Source: Halicephalobus mephisto (lineage: Eukaryota > Nematoda > Chromadorea > Rhabditida > Panagrolaimidae). Taken from it: DNA of 64,000 nt. Under the pieces are notes generated by a model. That model was not told where the DNA came from and did not search any database. It was given only the letters and a program-made list of their open reading frames with translations. The translations under genes and the position numbers were made by a program. Below, in pieces: positions 45,785 through 58,230 of this stretch (within the stretch, counting starts at the first letter, position 1; every line of letters starts with the position of its first letter). The stretch lies in assembly GCA_009193035.1 (NCBI GenBank), contig SWDT01000154.1, positions 232,489-296,488 of the forward strand. The letters are read 5' to 3'.

Positions 45785-47957
45785 TCAGTCTTTCGTCCTC
45801 AACTTCCTCGAGGAATGTCTGCTCCAGCCGTTCATGGCAACAGTTAAGACGATTTTATCGAAACCAGTCCCCACGACGCATTTTGTTTCCGGATTTTCAG
45901 GAGAATCCTTAACCGGAGAACTGTAGATGACGTAACCATTACCAGTGTTGAAGTATCTAAAAACATCGAAATTACAAAGATTTAAAACGTACATTACAAA
46001 TAAATCTTTGGAAATAGTTCCTTCTTATCCTACACAAAAAAGGTACATTAAAACGTCCATGATGTATCAAATGCATTATTTCAATGTACCGATATATTGA
46101 ATACAATATATTGAAATCAATTCAATATATGAATATATTGGATATAATGCATTTAACAAATCAGAGTTGTTTTAAGATATCTATACATTATGTAGTACAT
46201 ACAAAAAAATACCTCTAATATACCAATACATACATTGAGTGTAATGTATATGTGCATTATTTCAATATATCAATATATTACATTTAACGCACCAATATCC
46301 TACTTAATGTATAGATACATTGGATATACTGTAGCTGATATATCAGAGTCCTTTTAAGGTATCTATACATTATGTAGTACATACAAAAAGTATCTCTAAT
46401 ATACCGGTACTTTAAATACAATGTGTCCAGTACATTATATATCATGTACCCTTTTTGTGTGTAATGGAGGATTTAAAGTGATTTACCTCATTGTCGCTAA
46501 ATCTTCTCTAGATAATTTCCATTCGTAGTTGACGCATGGAAGACATCTCAACAAAACAACATTGACTTCTCTTCGAATTCTTGCGTTACATGCATAATAA
46601 ATGGGTAATCTGGCAGCACTGGCCACAATCGTCAACAAAGATACGAGATCAGAAGAATAGGTGTAAAATGGACGAATTTCCGGAGTTAAGAGTGAGTTTT
46701 GGTCGATAAACTCCCAGGCAGTCACTATCACGTTGAGCAAGTTACAGGCGAGATAGGTACAAGTAATGAAGACTAACATCATCGTTGCTGAGCGGATATG
46801 TCTCTAAAAACAGAACTTTGTTTAAATTACAATTAAAATGAAATTATTCATGATTTTTGGGGAAGAAATCAGATTTGGCAAAGTGTTTCGAATGCCAAGA
46901 ATAATCTGATACTTTTGGCAAAGTGTTTCGAATGCCACAAATACCATCTTACTTTTTGCAAATTACTTTAAACCTTAAAAATTACCCATATCTGTCCAAA
47001 GAACTTACTCTATGTTCACTGGTAGCAAATTTGAACAACCTAGCTCCGGTGTGTTGTTGCCTTAATCTGTGGACAATCCTGATATTGAAGTTCAAACTTA
47101 AGAAAAACGGCAAAAAAGTGCTGACAATGCTTCTGAACCAAAATTTGTAAACTGTTTTATAAGGTTCTTCGTAGGTCCAGTCATGCATAGAAGGTTCGAA
47201 AGCAGTGACTCCCGAACAGTTTCCGTTGTTCAGAATCTGCATCTCGAAATACATGGGAGCTTTGGCAGCTGCAGCAAAGAACAAAGCAATTGAGGATATT
47301 ATTAATCGTTTTCCAGTCGAGAATTGACTTTGTATTTTGGAGATGGTGAGAAATCGCTCAAAAGTGGCTGCTGTGATGAGTAAAGCAGAGGCCGTGATGG
47401 CGACGTGACAAAGGGCCAACATCGGTCTCATGTAAGTCCACCAAGCTGCAGCCAGGATCTCACTGGCGAAGTAATCCATGAAGAGATTTACAGGAAACAG
47501 CAAGATATACGAAGCTGGAAATCACGATTTTTCAGAAATCAAATTACATAAAATATTATTTTTGTGATTTTACAAATTTCGATTTTGCATATTAAACAAA
47601 AATTAAAATTTCAAATTTCTCGCGTTTTGAAGAAATGTCCCAAATGTCATCGATAACAAAGATATTTGAATTAAACATTCAATAACTGACTAAACCGAGG
47701 AAATGATCATCTGATGAAATCGAAAACCCACCAGATAGGAAAGTATCGATCAATGCCAGTAGCAATAAATACAGTAAATGCGATCTTCTGTGTTGTCTGT
47801 TCTTGACCAGCAAGAAGAACAAAAACGTGTTGAAAACCAATGAAATTGCGGCCAAAAAAGTTCCACAAATCCCTACCAAGTAAAGTCTCAAAGTTTCTGG
47901 TGGAATTATTTCACAATTGTCTTCGATTTCAATGTCTTCCATTTCTGGATCTGTCAT
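45785..47957 (-). CDS. Rhodopsin-class neuropeptide-receptor-like GPCR
   Basis: Seven-TM receptor, probably for FMRFamide-like or related peptides, in the plasma membrane of neurons or target cells. Exons: 47957-47732, 47514-47009, 46803-46487 and 45956-45785, in phase, 406 aa. The acidic N-terminus (DPEMEDIEIEDNCE) has no signal peptide. The DRY position reads E128-R-F. A cysteine in LNNGNCSG in the second extracellular loop can pair with a TM3 cysteine. TM5-ICL3 has LPFFLSLNFNIRIVHRLRQ. TM7 reads ASAARLPIYYACN instead of NPxxY, a variant seen in nematode FMRFamide-type receptors. The tail is short and basic. The last intron carries a 429-bp MITE. ATG 47957 is preceded by TTTTTTCAG, a likely trans-splice site. 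The exact ligand class is inference. Confidence 0.85.
46033..46461 (+). mobile_element. TA-flanked MITE in the GPCR last intron
   Basis: Left end CACAAAAAAGGTACATTAAA after TA (46031-46032); right end GTACCCTTTTTGTGTG before TA (46462-46463). The inverted termini are nearly perfect. The interior is nearly identical to the 5' half of 13521-14068, including AACGTCCATGATGTATCAAA. No transposase. Probably Tc1/mariner-mobilised. Confidence 0.85.
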
Positions 47958-48285
47958 GGTTAAAAGCTGAAAAAATCCTCTCAAAATACATGTTTAAAAA
48001 GTGATTTTTCTCAACACGAAAATTCCCGAAAATCTCGTGTGCAGTAAAAAAGTCAAATAAAATTGCAATTACGGATTCTCCCTGAGGCGTTCTTTTCGAA
48101 GAAAAATTTCATTTTTTTCAGAAACCGAGGTTCAATGAAAGAAAAATCTTTTTGACAATATAGACCAAAAACTAATTAACCAATTTAGCTACATTGAGAA
48201 AATGAATTTTTATTTTTATTCAAAATAGCCTAATGCAATAATAAAAATCGGATACTGTAATGTTAAATTGGAATTTTTCGAACAG
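47958..48285. other. GPCR 5' flank
   Basis: Probable promoter region of the GPCR gene, with the candidate trans-splice acceptor at its edge. No other feature recognised. Confidence 0.4.
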
Positions 48286-48475
48286 AAAATTTAAATAAAA
48301 ATTGTAATTTTTCTGAAAATTTAAATAAAAATTTTGATTTTTCTGAAAATTTAAATAAAAATTGTGATTTTTTTGAAAATTTAAATAAGAATTGTAATTT
48401 TTCTGAAAATTTAAATAAAAATTTTGATTTTTCTAAAAATTTAAATAAGAATTGTAATTTTTCTGAAAATTCCGA
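48286..48475 (+). repeat. ~29-bp tandem repeat
   Basis: About six units of TTTTTCTGAAAATTTAAATA followed by AAAATTGTGA, with small substitutions. Non-coding. Confidence 0.7.
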
Positions 48476-48739
48476 AACAATCGGATTCTGGAAACTGGCG
48501 GTTCACAAGGCTCTTTGGGAGTTCATCAAATTTAAAGACAAAAGTGCAATAAATATTCTCTGGAGACATTTTCGAACAAATAAAACATAATTAATGAAAT
48601 TATAACAACGCAAAATAAATTAAGAGGACGGAAAATGACAAACACGTCAACGGTCGTTTGGAAAAAAACAAACAATCGTACAAAGACCAAAATTGAATTC
48701 AAAATAAATTTCTTTCACGCGTTCCTAATTTCAATAGGG

Positions 48740-49160
48740 TCTAAATCATCTTTGAAAAATAATGTTACCATCAAAATTTTAGGATTTTATTTTATAACTT
48801 TGATTAAATACTTTTTAATTTTAGAAATTTTTATTCCATGAGCTTTGAAAAATATTGTTAATATCAAAATTTTAGGATTTTATTTTATAAACATAGCTAC
48901 ATACTTTTTAATTTTAGAAATTTTAGGATTTTATTTTATAACTTTGATTAAATACTTTTTAATTTTAGAAATTTTTATTCCATGAGCTTTGAAAAATATT
49001 TTTAAATTTGAAAATTTTAGGATTTTATTTTATATTTTTCATTAATTCTTAAATTTAGAAATTTTAAGATTTTATTCTATAATTTTGACTAAATATTTTT
49101 TAATTTAAAAAATTGTATAATTTTTACTTTATAACTTTGACTAAATGTTCTTGATTTCGA
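48740..49160 (+). repeat. Degenerate ~60-110 bp tandem repeat
   Basis: Repeats of TTTTAGGATTTTATTTTATA followed by ACTTTGATTAAATACTTTTT and AATTTTAGAAATTT, at least four times with decay. A 68-codon ORF overlapping its start is probably not real. Confidence 0.6.
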
Positions 49161-50780
49161 AATACTTCTAAAATGATAATTTTGATGTTATTTAATATAT
49201 TTAATGCAAATTTTCTGTTATGTCCTTTTTAGAATTAAAAAAGTATCATTCAGTAAATTTCACAGATTACGAAATTTACAATATCCAGAATTAGACTAAA
49301 AATAAAAACGAAATCCATGAATTTCATCTGTCAACTCATTCATGATGTGAGACTTCTTCATTTTTTTTGACAGTTGAGGGAAATTAGGCCTGACACGGGA
49401 AAATTAAAACTGTGAATATGGATGAAAGTCTAAATTAGGAGTTTTCTAAAAACTTATCCAGACAATTACCTAAAAAGGTCAAGTGAGTTCAATTTCTAAA
49501 AACTCAAAAAACACATTTTCTGAAAGAATATGCAATTTTTAAAATTGAATTTTGCAATTTCGAAGAAAATGGTGAATTTCGAAAAACAAAGAAAATTTGT
49601 GTTCGATCGTCGAAAAACACAAAAATAAAAGTTTTCGAAATAAACAAAATTCTATAATTTTAAATTACGAAATTTAATTTTTTAAAATTTTAATTCGAAT
49701 ATTTTTAAAATAAAATTAATTTTAAAAATACAAAGAAAAATTTTAAAAATTAATTTCAAAAAACTTCAAAATTGTTTGAAAAATTATTTTTATTGTTAAT
49801 TTTGAAAATTTGTTACTGTAGAATTACTAAATAGGTTTTGAGGATTTCGGAAATCCAAATATCTACAAAAAATGAAAAATTTTAATCACATAATTCAATG
49901 TTAAAATCAACATCAAAAAATTTCGCAAATTAATTTTAAAATTTCCAAAATCCAACAAATCCCAAATCCCATACAGTAATCTCCCGTTAATTTTCACTCA
50001 AAAAATAAATTAAACGAAATTTGTACACTTAAACTTTAAAAACTCAATTAAAATCTTCAATTTATTTTAAATTCGCTGAGTTTTTTCGGCATTTTATGAT
50101 GAATCGTCCCAATTATAAAAGACAACCAATTAAAACTTTAAAAAAACTTCCCGAAGATGACAAGTACTCAATTGGCCTTGTTTCCGTCCAAGACCGTTAT
50201 CGATAAAAACGAATTCTTTTATGTTTGCAAACCAAGGACCCATTTGTGGAAATGAAAATTTTAAAACATGTTTTAAAAATTTAATTATATTAAAATTTTT
50301 TGAAGTCGAAGATATGACGATTGGACGTAAATCTAAACTGAAGAGTCGTTTTTAAGCAAATTTTAAAAGTACGGTAATACCGTAATGAAAACCCAAAAAA
50401 TTTCGGAAATTACTGTAATTTCGAAAAAGGAACTGCTACAGTAATCAATCAAGATAGTTTTTAATTTTTTATATAGTAAATTTATGACTAAGAGTTGAAA
50501 CTTGATCTCGACAAGAAAGTTGGTTTTTGAAAAATGAGAATTATAATTTTAAAAATTTATAAATTTTAATTCATATTGAAAAAAATCAAAAATAATTCAA
50601 ACAAAAATCAGCATTTCTATAAAAACGAAAATTACGGTATTTGTTTAAAAAATATTTTTTTTCATTTATATTAAAAATTTTTTTTTTTAAAATCGAAAAA
50701 ATTTTAGAACGAAAACAAATCACAACTCAAAGTTCCTAATAGTAAAAATGACATTTCATCACATCCACACGGAAACAATT
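49161..50780. other. Gene-poor AT-rich sequence
   Basis: No gene, RNA or clear repeat structure seen. Composition is dominated by A and T runs. Confidence 0.5.
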
Positions 50781-50799
50781 TCACATTTCGCCAGAGGCA

Positions 50800-51109
50800 C
50801 TAGATGTCGAAAAACAAAAACTTGATTAAAAAGCCAAATCTCGAGGTCGTAGGGTTCTCGACGAGAAAAAAAAGGAGCTCATTTGGGGTTGTGCGTGTCG
50901 AGCGGAAATCTGAGCGCGAGAAAACGAGTCACAATCTGTTTCCCGTTTCCTTTTCAGACTTGAAGCTTCAAGAATCCAGCAACATGAAACGAGAATTCCT
51001 AAGAATGAATAATCATAAATTCTTATTTTTGATTGAAGAACAATGTCTCGGATTGACAAGAGCAATTTTGGGCGCTGAAAATATCCGGATGTTATTTCAG
51101 TCGAGATAA
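50800..51109 (+). other. GC-enriched island with a 41-codon small ORF
   Basis: The only GC-enriched block in the 48-52 kb stretch. It contains CGCGAG and GTGCGTGTCGAGCGG strings, then a strong acceptor TTTCCTTTTCAG ending at 50957, then ATG 50984 opening 41 codons to a TAA at 51109. The arrangement of a promoter-like block, a trans-splice-type acceptor and a short ORF resembles a small gene or an orphan 5' exon. The peptide has no recognisable domain. Confidence 0.3.
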
Positions 51110-52425
51110 AAGTTCGAAGAATTTCTTGTCAAGAAAAATTTCATTAATTCCAAAATACAAGTCAAACAAAGTTCAAAATTATGTAATTCTAAAAAGTTCA
51201 AAAATATTTAATTTAAAAAAAATTGAAAATATTTATTTAAAAAAAAAATAAAAAAATATTTAATTCTAAAAATTTTAAAATATTTAATTCTAAAAAGTTC
51301 AAAATTATATAATTTAAAAATTCTAAAATATTTAATTCTTAAAAGTTCAAAATTAATTATTTTTAAAAAATTGAAAATATTTAATTTTAAAAATGTATTT
51401 TTATATTTAATTTTTGTAATATAAAAATGGGAAAATTCGCAGAAAAAAATTAGTAAATTACTGAATATTTGAAAACATTCTGATTATTTATATTTTTCTC
51501 TGACCTTCGGTGAAGGATATTTTTGAAAATGCTATGAGGGAGGCCATGGTGGAGAAAATCTAATTAAATTTTAATTTTATTAACTTTTCAGAAAATTACT
51601 TCGAAAATGAATATTTTTAAAAATAATTATTTTTGTCAAAAAATGATAAAAATAGAAAAAATCTAATAATTTTAAAAAATGTAAGATCTTGAAAAATTAG
51701 TTATTATTAAAACTCTTAGGAATGTGAAGAATCTAATTGAATTTTTTTGATTCATATTTCATATCCTCACGTAAGTCAGATTTCTCGAAGAACTTAGAAA
51801 ATTCCTTTACTGATTTTAAAAAATTTTATTTTAAAAAATCTTATTTAAAAGAATTTTATTTAAAAAAATTTATTTTAAAAAATTTTATTTAAAAAAATCG
51901 TATTTAAAAAAATTTTATTTTAAAAAATCTTATTTTAAAAAATCGTATTTTAAAAAATCTTATTTAAAAAAATCATATTTTAAAAAGAATAATAAACATT
52001 GACAAAATAAAGTTCAATGACATCTGTGATTTAGTTTATAAATTTCTTTCACAAAAAAACGTAATTTTCGAATTTTTAGCAATTGCGAAATACGAAAAAA
52101 TACAACATAATCGTCACATATTTTATAAATATTTGACTTTTGTGACGAAAATTAAAACTTAATAGTGACGATTTGCATTTGGTACTGTACCAAAAGTTAC
52201 GCTTTTTTGTATATAGAGGATAAAAGGTCTTTGATGTTATTTTTTAATTTGTCAAAATTAACAAAATAAAAATCATTATTTTGCATTTTTGAATTTAAAA
52301 AAATAATTACAAAGTTATCTCATCCGGATGCAATTATGGTTGATTTTTTTATAGTAAGATATGCCATGTTATTTCTAAATACAATCAAGTACAAAAACTA
52401 TTATACCAGATATTATTTTCAAAGT
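51110..52425. repeat. Low-complexity A/T arrays, no gene seen
   Basis: Reiterated TTTAATTCTAAAAAGTTCAA phrases (51170-51410) and TATTTAAAAAAATTTTATTT phrases (51800-51985). The rest is non-repetitive AT-rich sequence. Confidence 0.55.
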
Positions 52426-52723
52426 TCTTTTTTTTGAGAGTTTGTCCCGTCTATCACAAGGTCCGCTTTACAATATTAAACGATACAATTACAAACATAA
52501 GATACTAGGAAACTAAACACCTAATTTTTCCTTGCGCCATCGTAGCGTGATATCCACTGATGCGACTTTCTGTTGACCGGTTTGTCGTTTGGACTGATCC
52601 GAGTTCTTCGACCAGTCGTGAGAGTTTCTTCTCCTCGATGGCTGGGTTGTCCATGGTTAACAACATCCAGTGCCTCCGACCAGATATTATTTTCAAAGTT
52701 CGTTCACCTATAATTAAATTCAT
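52426..52723 (-). other. Coding-like fragment bounded by short direct repeats
   Basis: An open frame of 72 codons on the minus strand (52723-52505). Its codon use and composition contrast with the AT-rich surroundings, and its residues look protein-like (DNPAIEEKKLSRLVEELGSV, STESRISGYHATMAQGK). It lies between two copies of CCAGATATTATTTTCAAAGT (about 52405 and 52679). I do not recognise the family. It could be a terminal exon of an unseen gene or a transposed exon fragment. Upstream exons would collide with the mannosidase gene, which starts at 52874. Confidence 0.35.
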
Positions 52724-52873
52724 TTTATTTTCCTTTTCCCTATTTTAGTCAAAAATTCAATAGCCATTTTGCTTATCAGTTAAATCAGTAGCTGATCAAT
52801 TTTTGAAGAAACTTATTCATGAAGATAACGAAGAAATTCCTCTTAATTGGCCGAACCACTTATTTGGGAAATT

Positions 52874-55800
52874 ATGATAGTGTTGCTACTTATTCTTTTA
52901 TTTTTTCCCGTTATCCACGCTCAATGTGCTTGGGATAATTGTCCAGCATGGTCAACTGACAGTAACACCATCAATTTGCACATTATCCCGCACTCTCATG
53001 ATGATATGGGTGAGTGTTAGGAGCTTGACCGATTTCTGATTATTTAATGTAATTTAGGATGGCTGAAAACTGCAGATGACTATTTCACCGGGATCAATGG
53101 AGATCCCCTTGTCCACGTTTCTGTTTGGGAAATTTACAACAATGTCATCACAGAACTGAAGATGGATGGGAAGAAGAAATTCAGCGTGTGTGAAGTCGGA
53201 TTCCTCACCAGATGGCTTGAGAATGCGGATGATTACCTCGTCAACGATTTCATTTCTCTGGTGAACAACGGACAGATAGAGTTGGTCTGTGGAGGCTGGG
53301 TGCAGCCGGATGAAGCCACAAGTCACTATATCGACCTCATTGACATGTACACTCTGGGGTTGAGGAAGCTGAATAGCAGTGTTGGAGGAAACTGTGCTCA
53401 AGTTAGAACCGGATGGCAGATCGATCCCTTCGGACATAGCCGAGAACACTCTAATCTCTTAGCCATGGTTGGTTAGTACTTGAATGATTAATAAGAAAAC
53501 ATATTTTAGATGGGATACGAGTCTGTTTACTTCGCAAGAGAACACCACAAGGAACACGATTTGAGAATAAAGAACAAAGCTCTCGAGTTCCAGTGGTATA
53601 CTTCTAATGAAAATCGTGAGTTGTTTATTTGGCAAAATAATAATTTTTAAAATTGTTCTGATGACGTTTGGTTATGTGTAAGTCATTGAATTTTTACGTA
53701 CATTTTTGAAATCTTTATTGTATTTTCTAATGCGCTTTTTCAATATACTTAACACCAATATTCCAAATATAAACGCCAATGCTAATTAGATACTTTGAGA
53801 AAAACATCGTTGAAGATTAAAAACAAAAATTTGAACACTGGTCTTGATTATGCGGAATAGAAATAACCAAAATAAGGATGAAAATAAAACAAGGCTTTTA
53901 ACTGGATTAACAATAAACATTTCAAAACAACAATTTCGAAACAATGCTAAATTTAGAAATTTTAACTAAATGAAAACATTTCAGCAAACAGAATGCTAGT
54001 TTCTGGGATCTTCGACGGGGGACAACTGTATGCTCCTCCACCTAACCTGAACTGGGATTACAGAAAAAGTTACATGTAAGAAATTACATCCTGAATCGAA
54101 ATAAAAAACAAAGGATTTCAGCGATCCGATTATAACTAACCCGAATTTGGAAGGATACAATGCGAATATGTACAGGGACCGGTTGGAAATTTACATAGGA
54201 TACAAAGTAGGGACATTATCAAGAATCTTTAATAATTTTTTGTTAAACTTCAGAGCGCGGAATTAACCTCCAATCATGTAATGCTCTTGATGGGAGGAGA
54301 TTTCTGTTTCACCAATGCCAATTTACAATTTGACAACATCGACAAACTGATCACATTAGCCAAGAATATTACATCGATGAATGTCAATGCTTTTTACTCG
54401 ACTCCCTCCTGCTATACGAAGGCTATAAAAGGAGCTATCACGTCTTGGACGAGCAAGACTGCGGATTTCTTCCCTTATGCCGATAAGAACAATTCTTACT
54501 GGACAGGTTACTTTACTTCTAAGCCGGCGATGAAAGGTCTTGTTAGACAGAGTTTCAACTCTGTCAAAGGCAACTTGGAGTCTTTGTCTTGACCAGGAAT
54601 TGAATGAGTACTCCGTGAAAGAACATAAACTCGAAAGAGCCATCGGACTGAGTCAGCACCACGACGCGATCACTGGAACATCCAAGGAAGCTGTCACTCA
54701 GGATTACGAAAGAAGACTTCTTAGCGGTTGGGATAGTGCCGAGAGTGTCGTTACGGGCTATCTTGAGAAGATCAGCCGGAGATTCGTCCTTACTAATGCT
54801 AAATTTCCACTTCAAAATTTTTGCAGGAATATCAATGAATCACAATGCGATTACACTAACACAAACCAGGATAGATTTACTATTATGATCTACAATGGAT
54901 ATAACCAGAACGTGAAACAACTCATTAGAATTCCACTTTATGATTACAGTGTTGCAATCTTGGATAAAACTGGAAACGAACTAGATCAGGCCTGGGTACG
55001 GGTTTTAGAGGAGTGATTAAAGCTCGCTCTTCTAGTTACTATTTCTTCTATATTGACTAATTTTCAGATCGTGCCGACTTTCACAAACAATAATCAAGTT
55101 GGAAACACCAAACAAGCCGCTTACGAACTTATATTCTACCCCAGTCTTCCTCCCAATGGATTTACGACATTCTTTGTGGAGAAAATTGGCAAAGATTCCG
55201 GTAGAAATTCGCTCATCCAACATCAGGTTCTTCCTCAATCAAAAGCAAATGTGCTTTCCAATGGAGTAATCGACATCAACTTTGACGATTCAGGCTTCAT
55301 CAAGTCTATTGTCAATGTTGCTCAAGGAATAGAGATATCATTCAAACAAGAATTCATGTCCTATCATGGTCACACGAATGCTTCAAGTGGTCAAACAAGC
55401 GGAGCTTACGTCTTCCGACCTCAAAGCAATACTCCTGATTCTATTAGTTATGCGGGTACAATCAATGTGGCTTTTACTTACCTGGAGGCGAGACAAGTGT
55501 TTGATAGCTACGTGGCTCAGACGATCCGTCTTTTCCCTAACGATAACAAGATCGAGTTTGAATGGACCATCGGGCCTCTCCCAATTGTCAAGGTCGAGTA
55601 AGTTTCCACCTACTAAATCGTATCACATTTGAGAATTTTAGTGGTCAAAATACTTCTGATGAAGTAATAACCCGATACACGACAGGAATCAACTCGGACA
55701 AAACCTTCTACACCGACTCCAATGGGAGACAGATGATGAAGCGAGTCAGGAATTACGCCCCTGATTTTGAGTACGAAAATGATGAGCCAGTATCTGGTAA

Positions 55801-56431
55801 CTACTACCCAGTTACGTCATCTGCTATAATTGAAGACTCAAACATCGGAATGACGGTCATCACTGATAGAGCCCAGGCTTGTGGTTCACTCGCCAATGGA
55901 CAACTTGAATTCCTCATCCATAGAAGAGATCTGTACGATGACGGTTATGGAGTCGCCGAACCACTCAATGAGCCAGGTAAGGACGGAAGAGGTCTTGTTG
56001 TCAGAGGGAAGCACTGGGTGGTTATCGGACCTCAAGTAAGGAAAGTCCGGCCTCAACTTCAACTGCAAATGTTCCACTCTCCAATTATCTCCTTCTCAAC
56101 CTTCCAAGACCTTCAGATGTTCAGCGAACTCTACTTGATTGAGTACTCCGGGATTAAAGAGTTGCCAGAGAACGTCCATGTGTTGACTTTGAAGCAACTG
56201 GACGGTAATTCTATCCTTCTCCGACTCGAGCACATCTACGGAATGAATGAAGATCCAGATCTTTCCAAGCCTGTGGTTGTCGATCTGAACTCTTTATTCG
56301 GCGACCTCAAAGTAGGATCAGTGATGGAAATGAACCTCGGAGGAAACTACAAGATAGCGGACGTTACTGATACTAAAATAACGCTCAATCCACTGGATAT
56401 TAGAACCTTTATCTTGACTGTTACTCAATAA
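52874..56431 (+). CDS. Lysosomal-type alpha-mannosidase, copy 1 (apparent frameshift)
   Basis: GH38 glycosidase that trims mannose from N-glycans in lysosomes or outside the cell. Exons: 52874-53009, 53058-53467, 53510-53615, 53985-54075, 54122-54206, 54254-54995, 55068-55597, 55642-56431. Signal peptide: residues 1-16. Zinc ligands H42 and D44 in PHSHDDMGW; nucleophile/zinc Asp168 in WQIDPFGHS; second catalytic-site histidine in [10 protein letters not shown]. Exon 6 does not read through: the first frame stops at 54592 and the second (from about 54540) carries on into [19 protein letters not shown]. Against copy 2 this stretch shows several small indels. An in-frame 34-base GT-AG segment (54563-54596) would also restore the frame but is very short for an intron. 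Otherwise all exons are in phase and domains complete. The stop lies 19 bases from the stop of the convergent MFS gene. Confidence 0.85.
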
Positions 56432-56450
56432 ATCTATTTCTTACAGCAAT

Positions 56451-58230
56451 TCATTTCTTTTCCGTCTTCCCTTTCAACTCTTTCACAATCTCATGAATTT
56501 CTCTGCTTTTTGTTTCCGGAAGTTCAAAAAGTAGATAGATGAAACATATCAAATTAGGAACCACGTACAGTCCCAGGAAAGAGTAAGCTTTGATGGCCGT
56601 GAAAAGAGGCAGTACCGAAAACGTCCAAATGACGACTATCAATGTGTTAATTGCATAACAGAGGCTCTGGACTGAAGATCGATGTCGTTGAGGAACCAGT
56701 TCCGTGGGAATAAACCAAGTGATGGGACCTACGCCTCTGCAAAATGTTTATTGAACATTGATCGACATGGGTAGTTTTTTAGAATTTGATCAGAAAACGA
56801 TTATAAAAAAACATTCTTTGATCAGTTACTGTAGTCGGAAATGAACCTACCCATAAGATAATCCGTAGAATAGAAAACATCCGAAACAACCGTACTTGAA
56901 CCAGTGTATTTGAGGTTGCAAAACCGAAAAAAAAACAAATAATAATAAAGATGTCGTGTTCAAAGCAAGGAAAGTCAAAATCATCGGTCGTCTTCCGAAT
57001 TTGTCCACGAAAAATGCCCCAATACTAGTTCCTAGGAAATACGCAAATGCCATGGCCGTAGAAGCCCATCCAGCGGTGTTGTCGTCCAAACCGGAATCCT
57101 TCAGGAACCTTGTAGAAGAAAGCAAAATTGACCACAAAGATACAGTAACCTGCAAAGCAGCACAACTCACAATGACGGATTTCCGTAGATACGGTGTGGT
57201 GAGGATTTCCTTCAAACTGGAGTTAGCTTCTGAATCCTGCTCTGCTTCTAGGGCGATTTCGTGGAGGACAGAATCGACGTCGACATTTCGGCCTTGGTAG
57301 AATTTAATACTTTTCGTCGCTGCTTTGACGTTCTTTTTAACGATGTAAAGAAATTTCGGAGTTTCGTGGATGGGTAATAACACGAGTAAAGCAATCATGC
57401 TGGGACCGATCGCGAATCCAAGAAGCAGTTTGAGGTTTTTTCCGAAGATGGATTTCATGCCGATGAACATGCCCAAGAGAGACATGAGGGCAATGCAGAT
57501 CTCACTAAAAATATTTAAAATTATATTTTTAGAAAAATTTTTTACTTTTAATAAGTGTCGTTTCCGACCAAAATTTAATAATTATTAAAAAAGTTTATAA
57601 AAAACAAAACCAAAAATAAAATTTTAAATAATTTTAACCAAAATTTTGTCGAAAAAATATCCTACAAATTTTTCATTAATTTTATTTTTTAAAAATTTTA
57701 TTTTATTTTAATTTTAAAAAAAGTGAAATGTTTTAGAAAATAATTTAATTTATTTTTATTTACCTCGAAAAACTCATAGCCCCTCTTAGTTTTGTCGGAG
57801 AACATTCTTGCAAAAACAAAATCAAACTCTGATATGCCACTGCCAAGGAAATACTGGCTATAATCCTCGCCGCTATCAGCAACTCTGGACAATACAGTAA
57901 TACTGACAGTAATCTAGAGATAGAAGCAAGCAAAATGAACGAATTCATCAGGATAAATCCAACTTTCCTTCCAAATTTGTCATTTATAATCGGACTTAGA
58001 AAAATCCCAAAAAAAAATCCAACGAACCAAATGTTACAAATAATATTCCAAATTAAGTCATATTTACTTTCGGTGAATTCGACTCCTCTTCTGGTGTAGG
58101 ATTCGTTTAAAAATTGCTTGAATTCGTCGATGGGGTTGTTGAGATAAGTAGCACTGAATCCATTTTCGAAATTACAGGCCAAGGAAAGAGTGAAACAAAT
58201 AATAACGACCCTCCAAGTATCTTTCTCCAT
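56451..58230 (-). CDS. MFS sugar-type transporter (SLC2/22-like)
   Basis: Twelve-helix facilitator or co-transporter of sugars or similar small solutes in the plasma membrane. Exons: 58230-57764, 57504-56851 and 56736-56451, in phase, 468 aa. Hallmarks are NDKFGRKVG after TM2, RIIASISLAVAYQS and E(C)SPTKLRGA in TM4-5, VDKFGRRPMI in the second half, GPITWFIPTELVPQRHR (the G-x-x-W-x-x-x-x-E-L-P-R type motif) and PETKSREI after TM12. ATG 58230 is the first in frame; the codon before it is TTG. The gene lies between two inverted mannosidase copies. Its substrate cannot be read from the sequence. Confidence 0.88.

Noticed and set aside
50826..51065. 79-codon minus-strand open frame
   Set aside because: Overlaps the plus-strand acceptor and small ORF, no splice signals or recognisable residues; judged a shadow frame.
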